This document shows, one piece after another, positions 35,899-47,313 of a stretch of 64,000 nt of DNA. Position numbers and translations under genes: made by a program. Position 1 is the first letter of the stretch. Each line of letters begins with the position of its first letter. The stretch is from positions 2,058,882 through 2,122,881 of the forward strand of contig NW_006763295.1 of NCBI RefSeq assembly GCF_000218685.1, given 5' to 3'. This DNA is from Serpula lacrymans var. lacrymans S7.9 (lineage: Eukaryota; Basidiomycota; Agaricomycetes; Boletales; Serpulaceae). The notes under the pieces were generated by a model, which did no database searches, was not told where the DNA came from, and was given only the letters and a program-made list of their open reading frames with translations.

Positions 35899-37257
35899 TT
35901 ATACCTGACAAGTGCCACTGAGATTTGGCTGAAAAACAATGTGTACAGTAAAGCAATATATCAAACAATGTACTTATACAAAGGTCCTCATGGCTTCATT
36001 TTCCATCCAGCCATTTCTATCAGCAGCCCAAGAAACAAATTCATGGTCAGTATGGAGCACTACAGATGCACGTTTACCTTCATAATGAAGGTTGAGATGA
36101 GTGATATCAGACAACCTGAAAATTGCAAAGTCCCCATGGTTCAGCTCAATAACAAGGCCTGTCTCAACCATGGCAAGAGCAGCCCCCTTAAATGTTCTAA
36201 TGGGGAGAACAAGACAAAGCTCCTGATCCTTGCTATCTTGGTGAGCCTTTGTTTGCACGTTGATGTTGATGACAATTGACAGGAAGGGGGCGGCTGGGGA
36301 GCAATGGTTTCCTGGTAAGATAGATGCAACTTGCTCGAGCATCTGACACTCTTCAGGCAGGTGGGTTTGCATCTGATACAATGATGAGATAGCTGTGAAT
36401 AAAGAGGGAGTACCACTTACAATACAATGTATCCAATCAAACAGTTCTTCAAACACAACTTTGAGGGACTGAAATAATTCCTGGTTATTATTGATGTCCT
36501 TGGATATATAGGGGATCATCTGGCTGTGATTGGTACGTTTGCAGCCCACTTTGTCAAGCATAGACGGTGGCACATCAGATAGGGCTTTGTGACCCTGTAA
36601 AGGATCAGCATTAAGTGAACATATGGTAAGGAATTACTTTACCTTGGTACAGTGACGGTTGTACCATGACAAGTGAAGTGCTTCAAATGTAGAGTCAGCA
36701 TCTACTCAAGTGTTCTTCTCTGCCAATAGGTCAGGTTTCCCAAACACAGCTAGTAGGTTACCTGTGAGAGAATGACAAATTTTTGCTGGAAGATTGGTAC
36801 ATATGAATGCCATGAGTGTCTCATCAGAATTCCATATATCCACCAAGGAACTTCAGATAAGTGAGTGAGCAATCGGTGATTAGAAAGTTACGGAAAACTT
36901 ACTTGGGAATAGCATCCATAGGGATACAAATGTAGGTGTCATCTGATACCTTCATTCCTTCCTTGTAGTGCACATCGAGCTGGCAACGCAAATAAACAAT
37001 TAGGGGGCAATGGTGTAGAAAACTGATTACATACCTGTGATTGCAAATCTTTTATTATGAGCCGTGCCTTCAAAAACAGTGCCTATCAGAGTGCCCAAGG
37101 TGCCTCCATGGCACTCTGGGGCACTGGATCATGTGTATGGTACTTGAGACGGCACTATGTCTGAGTAATCACATATGTGTAAGGTGCTTATGCAGCCTGA
37201 TCGGAGATCAATGAGATTGTCATCAATATGTTCACCATTGCTGTGACTTAACTGCAT
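35899..37257 (-). pseudogene. Tet-like 2OG-Fe(II) dioxygenase-domain gene, two in-frame stops
   Basis: The C-terminal half shows the double-stranded beta-helix core: FLSIVININVQTKAHQDSKD with the iron-binding H-x-D, LCLVLPI, ALAMVETGLVIELNHGDFAI, and ITHLNLHYEGKRASVVLHTD with the distal His and the 2-oxoglutarate-binding Arg. This matches the fungal Tet-like oxygenase group linked to DNA transposons in Agaricomycetes. Upstream exons read HGGTLGTLIGTVFEGTAHNK, LDVHYKEGMKVSDDTYICIP and SLVDIWNSDETLMAFICTNL. TGA stops at 37129-37131 and 36716-36718 interrupt the frame; both would be Arg codons after one base change. All catalytic residues remain. The ATG at 37257 overlaps the first ATG of the divergent hAT frame. 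A role in 5-methylcytosine oxidation is known for relatives only. Confidence 0.65.
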
Positions 37258-40200
37258 GGCTTTCATACCACAAAAAGCTTGTATTGTGTTTACTGCCCCT
37301 TCTCCTCATGTATTCTTTGTATATAATCTCGAGTCTGACAGAAGAGCTGGCACGAACTTACTTCCTTTTGGATTTTCACCACTTGGTTTACCTAGCCTCG
37401 CAGTCCATCATCAGTCCAAAAAAATGATTCGAGAACGAGATTGGTGGAGAATTGATAACTTTACAGATCATCCCAAGTACAAAGATAAGGATCCGACATT
37501 ATTTGCAAGCAAGGATGGCAAGCGTGCAAAAGTTGCATATAACATGTGCTGGCCCGTAATAGTGGACAAGCATAAGATACAAAACATAGAAGATGTCACA
37601 CAAAACAAGAGAGTGACAGCACGTACTCAGGAAATGATTGAAAGTGACAGTAAGTAGGACTATTTGCACTATAGCATGAGACTAATATGACTACACTAGT
37701 GTGGGCTGACCACTCCGAGAACAAACCCTGGCTTCTATCTTGCATAGACACAGATCTGCGACATCTAGTTCTTCATTGTCCAAACCAGCCACAATTTGTC
37801 CGCCAGCGTGCCAGACATGAATGCGAGAACCATGGTTATTCTGTAGCAGCATCACCATCTTTGAAATGAACCCGCAGCAATTATGAGCAAGCTGGTCCCT
37901 CATCATTGTCACCTCTTCCAAACCTCCTACTTTTGAGATCACACTTCAGCTCTGAATCACCTTTTCAGACCCCAAGTACATCTCCGGGTACATTAGCTTC
38001 CCCATATCTGCCAGATTTTAATCAGACTCATGCCACAATTCCATCAAAATGCAGCCGCAAAAGCTTCTTGCATCAACCATCACAAACATTGCAATGGAGT
38101 ATCGAGATGCAGCAAGAGTTTGGACGATGCCTTACCCGCCTCACAGCTTCAGCTGGTCTACCATTCCAATGGGTTGAAAACCCTGAATGGATTCAGTTCT
38201 GCCAAAGGTTGCTTCTGAATGCCCAGCCTATCAGCAGCAAAGTCCTGTCTAATCAACTTATCCCCGCAGAGGCCGAACACTATTGTGAAATGGCAAAAAG
38301 AAGCCTTAGTGGACAGCTTGTGACAGGACAGTGCGATGGATGGACCAGTGTCAACTCACACCACATAATTGTGTTTATGGTCATATCAGCATCCCGTGAG
38401 GTAAGCCACCTTTATGATTTTTCATAACTGTATGACCTATTTCAAGTTGTAGGTTCATACTGTGAAGGTTTATGATGTGTCCTCTGAACGAAAAACTGCC
38501 AACAACCTATATACACTCATCAAGAAAACACAGGAGATACTCAAAGTTAGCTGGCATGTGATCCTCATTGCATTTACCTCTGACGCTTCTGGGGAGTCTC
38601 GCAAGGCAAGAAAAATCCTTTGTCAAGATAGGCCTAAAATCATAGTCCTAGATTGCTATGCACACCAAATTAACCTCATTGTAGGGGACTATTTTGCTTG
38701 CAAGGAGGCACAGTTTGTATCCGATTTTTCAACAAAGGCTATTGACCTCATTACATGGATACGGAGCAAAACACTCCTTACTGCTCTCATTTGCTCTACC
38801 TCAAAAATACTCACTGGCTCTGCAAAATCTGTTATCCGCCCTGTGATTACACAATGGAGAGCACACTATCTTGCATTTCAGCGTCTACTTGAACTACGAC
38901 TTACTTTGCAACAAATTGTGGCTGCGGATGCCCAAAAAATACCTGCTGAACGGCTGGTCAGAACTGGAGACCGACAGGCTTTAGAGAAGGCCGACAGAAT
39001 GGTAGAGACTATTAATAATGTGTTTTTTTGGCACACCATAGCGCAGTATGACTTTTTTCTGGTCTGAGATTTTTCTCACACTTAGGCTTCCATAGGATTC
39101 AAAAACACCTTGAACCACTTGCACTTGCAGCAAATATTACTCAGGCAACATATTGTCGACTTGACCAAGTCCTGATTACCTTTGGAATATTATTTTCCAA
39201 ATTATCATCTATTTTGAACACTCCCAATGACCCAACTGATGTCCCACTCATGCGAGCAACACTGAAAAGCATCGAGAAATGCTGGGAGAAATCAGACCAA
39301 GACATATTCATTGCTGCAGTAATACTTAATCCTCTCTACAAGGCATCTCCATTCAGCTCCAGTGTTGAGTTCATGACAGCAGCAGGAGTCTGGGAGCTCT
39401 GTAGTCGGCTGTGGATGCGCTTTTACAAAGAAGAGGCCCCAATTCAGCTCTACCGTGAGCTTGTGAGTTATCTCAGTAACCAAGACCGGTATGAAAAGCT
39501 CCCAGATCACATTTGGCGTGAAACTGCATTAGCAGCTAGCGAAGTAAGTAAATTTACTTGTTGTAATACACTCAATTACCCTTTGACAGAACAAGTCTGT
39601 TGACCCAATGAGCATCTACATTGCAATGACCAACCTAGTCAACCCACTCCCAACACCTCTTGAATGTCTTGCAAGACATCTACTCACTGTCTCAGCCAAC
39701 TCAGCCTCTTGCGAGAGACTTTTCAGTGCCTTTGGGCTTATCCTCACCCAGCTTCGCTCTTGAATGAGTATCAAATCAATGACTGATCTTGCTGAGCTCC
39801 AACTTCACCTACGTGATGAACATGTCCACTTGGGGATACTCAAACAAAAGCTGCGCAAATGCCAAATACTCTCAATGTCAACCAACGACTTCACTTTGGG
39901 TGAAGCTGAACCTGCTAGTAATCCAGGTCACCCGCCTGACAATTCAAACTCGGAGGCAGAAGCTCTACATAGTCCATCTTCTACATGCGGGAACTCAATG
40001 GACGACATAATCATAGGTTTGCATGGCTGTCTGGATGCAGATGAAGACCCAGAGGTTGTGACATTCGGACAAATACATGTATCAATCTCTCAGCTATTCA
40101 ACTTCGAGGATACAGCTTGGATACAGGTAGAGGAGAGGTTTTCACTATGAGGTTTAAATGAGGAACTTGAGCTATATGACCTGGTTAGTCTGGATGCTCC

Positions 40201-40267
40201 TGGTGAGTTAGACGAGTCTTTGGACATGGACACTTTCAAGGAGTCTGTGCTGACTTCGGCACCATGA
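37256..40267 (+). pseudogene. hAT-family transposase, inactivated
   Basis: An N-terminal zinc-finger-like region contains HLVLHCPNQPQFVRQRARHE. Then the RNase H-like core: QLVTGQCDGWTSVNSHHIIV (first catalytic Asp region), DASGESRKARKILCQDRPKI and VLDCYAHQINLIVGDYFACK (C-x2-H motif), and VIRPVITQWRAHYLAFQRLL. The C-terminus has the hAT dimerisation signature LECLARHLLTVSANSASCER-LFSAFGLI. TGA stops at 37867, 39761 (inside the dimerisation domain, just after LTQLRS) and 40148 interrupt the frame; all are one base from CGA. The frame otherwise resumes to a TGA at 40265-40267. Start uncertain; the Met at 37428 before IRERDWW is an alternative. Terminal inverted repeats were not found. Confidence 0.75.
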
Positions 40268-40988
40268 TTTTTGGGATATAACTTATATATTTCATGTAAT
40301 ATAGATACACACTGTCTGTCTAAATATGCCCTCTTTGCTCTTTCAAAACCCTTGCCTCTGAATGCTCATTATTTTGAGCTGCAACTGTCGACACTGCTGC
40401 TCGAATGTCCTGCAGGGTGAGACCGGAGTTGCTCGGGATCTTTCGGTGCCATAGGCACCTTGGGCCTTGTCATCATTGTCTGGGGGTGCCCATGTGCCGA
40501 AGGCACTATAGTGCCAACAGCGGTACCCAAGGCCCTTCCACCACTGGGAGAGAGAGCAAGGGACGTTCAAATTTTCGAGTCATGTGATGTGTTTTATTTT
40601 TATTTTATTTTTGTATATCATCTCAACATCAAAGCACTAGGATATATCCCTCCTCTCTCGAAATAGAGGGTGGGTAGGAGACTGGGCCAAATGAGGCCTA
40701 AATGTTGTCGAGTTCATACTGGAACTCAACATGGGTCACACATTCAACTTCTGGTGTTGCATACAACAAGTATGACAGTACTAACATAAAGAGTTCAATG
40801 GACCCATACAGTTAAAAATTAGAGGCTAGAAAATAATGTTTTAAGTCTGCTTCGTGGAGTTGAAAGTATGACCTCAGCCTGTAGCTTGATGATAGTTCGG
40901 TGAGGGCATTTCACTATCCACCAAACTATCATTCGTCCTATCGTCCCGCAAGGTCTGGCTATGTTGCGGTACTGTCAGTTGTCCACAA
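40268..40988. other. 3' flank of the hAT relic, with inverted GGGCCTTG motifs
   Basis: No gene. At 40440-40550 there is a GC-rich patch with GGGCCTTG (about 40468) and its inverse CAAGGCCC (about 40528), and repeated GTGCC/GGCAC motifs, so it can fold. It might be a transposon subterminal region. From about 40850 the sequence becomes alignable with the 3' flank of membrane-protein copy 1. Confidence 0.45.
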
Positions 40989-42944
40989 CTACTGATGATA
41001 AAGATTGATTATCTTTGTCCTCAAATCCAGGGATAGGTGCTGTTGGGAGACGACGCGTATCTAAAGCCAGATTTATCATAAAAGTTGAAGTCATCCCTCA
41101 TCATTCTCAGAAGGCTGTAAATTCTCACCACGCCATTTGATGATAACTGTTCGGGACTAGCCGAACTGGCGATAATCGAGACGTCACTAAATGGGACGCG
41201 AGATTCCTGAATAACATCGGAATCTGGTACAGTGCGGTTATGAATTGCCGACGTTGCATGCAGTGGTGGCCGTTGTGGCTGAGAAGCCTGTGCAAGCTGA
41301 CGTCCATGGTCTAAATGTTGATACGACCTGCGTGTACTCAAACCCGTGGTTGACATAGGATCAACCCTGATGATGCTGGTTTCGCTCGTGTCAAGAGGTG
41401 TAGGCTGCACTGAGACCATGGATGCTGGACCTGCGTTATGTCGAGGGTTGCTGTTTATCCTGTAAATATCATGATGCCGTATAAATATTTGCGCGGCTCT
41501 CCATCGACGGTAGAATATAACAGCAACAATAAGAGCAGCAACAGCGACGACGGCAGGTATCACGATTCCAACGGTGGGTCCAACACCAATTTTACTATAG
41601 GTCCCAAGAAAATTCAAATAAACGCCAACGATGGTTTGAATTTGCATACCTTGAGGTGCTGGCAGCGTCTACAGTGCTGTATGTTTGATAAGTTTTCACG
41701 GTACGATGTCACATGTCACACCACTTACCTTGGCTGGGAGCTTGGCTGTGGGTTTGGCTGTGAGTTTGGCTGAGGGTTTGACTGAGGGTTTGAGTTACTG
41801 GGCGCAATCAGATTATCAAAACCCACCAGTCAAAAATAAATATCTTCAAACACGTACCTAGACAACGTCAAGATTTCAGCATAGTCAATACCCAAATATT
41901 GACCGTTCTGCGCAGGGAGATTCGTAACTGTGAGTTGATGACTCCCTGATCCAAGATTATCAGCATGGTATAGCATGGTCTGCGGATAGTACATGAATGC
42001 AGTGGCATTGAATGTCTCAGCTTCTCCTCCGTCCAGTTGCACAGAATATGGTCCGTTTTGCGGTCCGACAGTGCCATATAGAGATATCGCATCGCCTACG
42101 CCGTGAGATCTGTTAAGTCAGGATAATAACTCTCAAGCGATGATATCTCACCCTACGAAATGAAATTAGACCAGTTACTCGCTGGGGAAAATGGCCACTG
42201 CTCACGGTGAAAGTGTAGGTAACACTGGCGCTATAAGTACTAGTGGAGCTGGAAACCATGTCAACTGGGAAAGAATACAAATTTTCTGAAAATAGCTCAC
42301 TGGCCAGTGCCATTGTTGAAAAAATTGACGCTAGGTGGATTTCTATTCCATGCAGGAGCCTGATACTGGAAACTGGGGTCTGTATCTTGTACAGTTTGAG
42401 TTACCAACTGATCGCCCGCCCCTCCAACCTCCGACTGCCACACAATCTGTAAAAGTGGTAGAATGAATTTTCTGGATCAGTTACCAGAGAAGACTGGTGG
42501 ACGAACCAAATCAATGCCTACGTATAGAGACCCTGTCCCCGTGTTTGTTAATGTAACAGTATGCATTCCCTGGGTAAGTTCACTCTTGTTAAAGAGTACT
42601 TGTTGAAAAAGATTGACGGCAGAATATCCGTCGATGTTGGCATAGCTTGCGCCATCCACAGTGACGGTATAGGTGCCATGGTTCGGTCGTTTGGCACCAT
42701 ATATCCAGAATGCAGTTCCGTTAAAAGACCACATTACAGCACCATTGGTGACATTGTTACTGGTGAATGTACCGAGATAATACCTGCAATATAAAATACG
42801 CCAACTTCAATGAAAATTGTTGCTTAACCAGACAATAAAAACATACGCGTCAGCCAGCGGGTCCGCAGAAGTGCCCGGTGCCCACGTATTGTCATACTTT
42901 ATGAGGGGAACTTTGTCATCAATGAGAGTGGTGACAGAAGGCAT
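40989..42944 (-). CDS. Single-pass membrane protein with two beta-sandwich-like ectodomains, copy 2
   Basis: Start at 42944 (MPSVTTLIDDKVPLIKYDNT). Domain order and every exon junction match copy 1 at 17935-19971: first ectodomain ending LYVGIDL-IVWQSEVGGA, second with GTGHSTSTYSASVTYTFT and GDAISLYGTVGPQNGPYSVQ, membrane helix GIVIPAVVAVAALIVAVIFY and a Ser/Pro/Gln tail. The 1-nt exon is at 42152. Substitutions relative to copy 1 are few and many are silent. The tail differs: the last intron's acceptor is CTGG instead of CTAG and there are small indels, so copy 1's final exon (ending PPPNYRQATS) is out of frame here. The stop at 40989 assumes the next AG; reading through gives a stop at 41021. 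Recent segmental duplicate, possibly with an altered tail. Confidence 0.7.
42152..42152 (-). other. Predicted single-nucleotide microexon (copy 2)
   Basis: One G on the minus strand between a 53-nt intron (42153-42205) and a 56-nt intron (42096-42151), the same sizes as in copy 1. Here it completes G|GC, still glycine, so the neighbouring base differs silently from copy 1. Confidence 0.6.
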
Positions 42945-44360
42945 AGGTGAAGGAAGAGTCTAGAAGAGCAAAAGACAGAACATTCATTAGATTATGTTAT
43001 CTGGATTTATTAGTTGGCACACTAGTCGAAAGATGAGAAAATAATGTAACTGGCTATGTTAGCAGCGAACTATGTTCTCGAAAGAAGAAGAAAACACAAG
43101 AATATGTTTCATATATCATAGTTCGATGGGCAAGCCCTTCGCCTTGCTGACGAATAGTTACCTGACTGCGAGAACACAACACGTGTATCGCTTTTGGATA
43201 AAGGAAAATAATTTTAAATAAATACAGACTTTGGGAGCGTGTGGAGGCTGACTTCGTAGTTTGGTTTGGACAAAGGACAGTGGTACTGTTGAGAACAGGA
43301 AGTATGTCAATAGAAACGATGGCCAGCGAATTTCACAGCGACATGTGAGATGTGAGGAGGGAGGGGAGAGGATAGCGAGAACCTCTAGTCAGCTCTGTAT
43401 AATAGATAACTCGCTATTGGCATTGAGCATAGCTTGTAAATCTGTCAACGACACGTGCGACTTACAATGCCTCCACTCACGGCGCAACGATCAAGCTTTC
43501 CGTGCTTGTTTAAGTCGCCATCCTTAGCGCCAGATAAACCAAATCAAGGGACAGTAGCGTGTATGATGTTCATCAGTTGGGTCTGTATAGGTATTGATAT
43601 TGATATTGTGCCATTGTTGGAAAAGTGGAGCACCGACTTGTGAGGCCTGCGAACGGAGACCTGCGCTGATTGCAGAGTTAAAACTGAGTAGTGGGAAATC
43701 ATGGTGACGATGCGGTACTAAGAGATCTAACGGAAAGAAAGAGCTGACCGAAATTAATTTCCACGATAACATAGCGCCACCGTCGTGTGCAAAAACGGCG
43801 ATGCTATATTAATGAATTCAGCACGATCTGCCACTCCCAGTCTCTGAGAAGCGCTAAGGTCGACACTCAGATCTTTCTTATGACAATGTGGCAGCTTGCA
43901 ATGCCGTAGCGTCTTACAGTGAGATCAAGAGGGGTAGAATGATATTAACAGTAACTATAAATCCAATAATCAAGACACCATGAGGTCGCAACGTCATGTA
44001 CGAGAGCGAAAGTAAGCCATGCACGAAGAGAGAGCAAAATAGCGAGAAATCGTTTCATACCCAAAGCCGTACACGCGCATTGCTACAAAAAAGTTGAAAA
44101 AAATATGGAGACTGGGAAACAAAAAGGAACAGAAACCCGTAATGAATATAATCAGGGAAAAGTAAGGGGCAACATCGACACAAGAGGGAGGGGAGGGGAG
44201 AAAAAGGGAGAACGGATTCGACGAGTAAGAGATAAAAAGAGGATGTTATAGAACAAACGATATGTATGGGACCTCATGTACCTGAACCAATGTACCGGCT
44301 ATAATGCGTACAAGAAATGTTATAAATGAGAGTATGTGGGTAAGCCATGATACTCTGCTG
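42945..44360. other. Duplicated upstream segment and non-coding DNA
   Basis: 43150-43790 is a diverged copy of 20200-20830, with CACGTG at 43180-43185 and the block GATGGCCAGCGAATTTCACA near 43319. At 43815-43885 a remnant of the BTB gene survives (CCACTCCCAGTCTCTGA, GGTCGACACTCAGATCTTT), with its start and remaining exons lost. 43890-44360 shows nothing recognisable apart from G/A-rich runs. Confidence 0.65.
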
Positions 44361-46801
44361 CTAATGTGTACCATTCATCGTCGAGAAGACGGGTGGCGGT
44401 CGTGGAGGGTTATCCCTCGGAGGTTTAACCCGGAACTCGCTAACGATGCAAACGTGGCTATAAAAAAAAATCAGCATCAGGTTAACGTCATTCAAGGCAT
44501 GTACTTACTCAGAAGGGAAATGAGCGTTCGGGAACCCGACGACTTTCTCAAGATAACCTCTGTCGACTTCTCCCAAGACGGCGTTAACACCCAAATTTCC
44601 AGTTGAGTACCAGATGTAATCGATAACACCTTGGAAGCTGGGTGTGTAGTTCGTCAAGGTAAGCTCATCTGTGCCAGCGTATGCACTCTTCAGCCCGAGT
44701 CGATGTCTCAGTCCTTCAGATGTATATCTCCCATACATGTGCGACATGAAATCGGGGTGATCGTGCGGCACGCTTCCGTTCGCCAAGAACTCGTATACCC
44801 CGCTTTCGGGAATCGAGTTGTAGTCTCCACTTATAATCACTGGAATCTTCGTTCCGTCAGAATACGTTGGAGGCACCCGCGAAGGCTTGGATGAAGCACT
44901 GTCAAAGTCCGAGGACGATGATGATGTAGGAGGTAGGCGTGGCGGATATTTGGAAAAATCATTGGCAATTTTCTCGATCTCTTCGATCAGTAGCGCAGCT
45001 TGTACGAGTTTGACATCCCGATATGCAGGGTCCCAATGAAGATGTGCATTTGCGACGATGATGCGCGTTCCGCTCTCCTTATTCTCAAAGAGACCTATGA
45101 CGGCGATGTGGTCTTTCCCAAGAACGCGGTTGAACATATCATCCGTTTTCTTGAAGTCCGGACGCTGCATCGCTACGGTACTGAACTCGATGAGATGCTT
45201 CTCTACTAATTGATACCTAATGAAAGGATTGAGTAGGGTTTTGACACAACAACGGCTAAGACTCACTTATCCGCCTTGTAAAAGATGGCACAGCCATCTA
45301 CCTGCCGTCGGTCAGCATCACTCATGGTCTTGTACCGTGACTTTGGCCAGTACACCCCTTCGTAGTCATGTGCCTTCAAGTTCTTGATAAAGTAATCTTC
45401 GTATTGTGCGATGTCCACCTCCTGCAAGCACAAGAAGTCCGAATCGTAATTCACGATCTCGGTTAAAATGAGTTCCTTGCGGTAAGCCCAAGATAATGCC
45501 CAAGAAGGCGTGTATCCATACAATCGCTCCGTGGCGAACCTCTCGCAAAGAATGTTATAGCAGAGAACGCTGAAGGTTTCTGTGTTTGGATCTGATGCTA
45601 GCGTGTCTCTTTCTGCTTGACTAATGAGGTTTTTCCACTGCCGCTCTGGTGGAGGAACGGGCACGGGACATGAATCACGGAGGAAGGATATCAAAGCCGG
45701 AGTACCGTCTTTTTGTATGATGGCTTTGAGCGATGTATCTAGAGGATTCCCTTCCACTCCAAGAGTCTGTAGTTGGTGCAAGGTACCAAGCTCAGATGGT
45801 AACGTGCTGATGTGGTTGTCGAATACATAGAGTTCTTTGAGGTGTGTGAGCATACCAACCTCTGACGGGATAACGGTGAGGTTGTTTCCCGAGAGGTCTA
45901 GAAGCTCGAGGTGCCGCAACTTCGCAATCTCGGGAGGTACAGATGACAAGGCGTTGTGATTGAGATATAGGTTGATAAGGAAGGTGAATGAGAAAAGACC
46001 AGAATGTGAAGGAATGTTCTTGAGGTTAACCCCGCCCATATCCAAGGAATTCCAGCTATTCTGCGGTGGTTTACTCGCAGTAATCCTTGAAATTTCTGCT
46101 ATCGGGGCGACAGTTGAGGATGGGTGATTTGCGACGTAAGCACTACCTGCACTTGGGGAAACTTCAGATGTACTTGTTGCAGCTGCCGGAACTGGGGATG
46201 CTCCGTCACTGCTCTTTGAAGCCGCATCATTGACGTCAGTACTTGCACTAGGGCTAGGCTTGATCAAATTGGGGTTTGTGATTGTGATTGCTGATTTAGT
46301 GACGGTGCGAGAAGCCATGGCACTGGCACGGGCACGGTGATGGGGAGAACGAGAAGAACGAACCATCTTGGAAGATTTATCAGACGTGTAGCCTATTTGT
46401 GTAATATGCAAACTAAGATACTCACCTCACACTTTAGCAACTGCTGCTGCCATTGAGGATTGATGATTTGGCTTGGTGCACTTCCGGGGGAGCCTTGGAC
46501 CATGTGCTGGGTGTGCATGTGACCGTTGGGTGGGGATGGATAATGGGATAGGGAATTCTGGTGTTGGTGGTGAGGCATGGGTGGGTGGGCGAGGCCGTGA
46601 GGATGCCCCGGATGATGCATGGCAACAGAGCCATTTGTGTATAGAGCATAACCAGGGGATCCGGGGGGAGGGCCAATATTCTGAGAGCCTGGAGGACCTA
46701 GCACTGGGTGGTGCGAACGGGTCCAAACTGACTGTTCATGGTGATTTGCGAGTTTGTGAGCAATAGCCGGGGATTGCTGAGGGTAAAACATTGCATCTGG
46801 C
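44361..46801 (-). CDS. CCR4: CCR4-type poly(A)-specific exoribonuclease (CCR4-NOT deadenylase)
   Basis: ATG at 46801 opens a Pro/His/Gln-rich region (MFYPQQSPAIAHKLANHHEQ). A leucine-rich repeat block follows: LYLNHNALSSVPPEIAKLRH, LLDLSGNNLTVIPSEVGMLT and LYVFDNHISTLPSELG, which binds CAF1/NOT in the yeast complex. The EEP-nuclease domain has SVLCYNILCERFATERLYGY, DFLCLQEVD with the metal-binding Glu, RRQVDGCAIFYK, ANAHLHWDPAYRDVK, VIISGDYNSIPESGVYEFLA (GDxNS) and GVIDYIWYS. The last exon (after an intron at the NAHFPSD motif) reads HVCIVSEFRVKPP, completing the catalytic SDH, then a Pro-rich tail ending at 44361. Four exons, about 760 residues, intact. It shortens mRNA poly(A) tails in the cytoplasm. 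Divergent from MVD1, 512 bp between start codons. Confidence 0.93.
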
Positions 46802-47313
46802 TGCACTCTTGACTGTGCTGGCCAATGTACGAAACTCCTGAGCGAGAATGGGTCTGTGGAGTGTTGGGCCAATATAAGCGAGACCTAAGACAAGACAAAG
46901 ACCTTGACAGAATATACAAAGGTTAAGACTTCAAGAAAGACAAGAATATAGCTGTACTTTTGCTTTCTTTTTGATGATACCCGTCCTTGTTGTCGTATCC
47001 GCTGTGGTCTGAACCGTTATCGACACAAAAGAGAAATTGGTAAAGCGCTGCAAAACGACGACGCAACACAGATCCCCGGTGCCACAATGACTAATGCGTC
47101 ACAGATCTGTGACCCTATATTACATAATAATCAGATTTTCGTTATTTTCCTCTGTTTTGTCGGATCAGGCAATATGCTTGCGGCCATCTGCGACTCTATA
47201 TGGCCCAAAGGCTGGCGGGCTCAGCACCGGTTTTCATTGCCAACGTACGATACCATCGGATTGTAATATAAAAGCTCTATCATACACGCCTCTATCTCTC
47301 TCACTTCCTCAAA
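46802..47313. promoter_or_regulatory. Divergent promoter region of CCR4 and MVD1
   Basis: 512 bp between the two start codons. It probably holds both promoters and 5' leaders. Just upstream of the MVD1 ATG is a pyrimidine-rich tract (CCTCTATCTCTCTCACTTCC, 47289-47308), typical of fungal highly expressed genes. A sterol-regulatory element could be expected from the pathway but I see no clear one. Confidence 0.5.

Noticed and set aside
46427..46766. Long Pro/Ser-rich or Gly/Glu-rich reading frames overlapping the CCR4 first exon
   Set aside because: They are out-of-frame shadows of the low-complexity CCR4 N-terminus.
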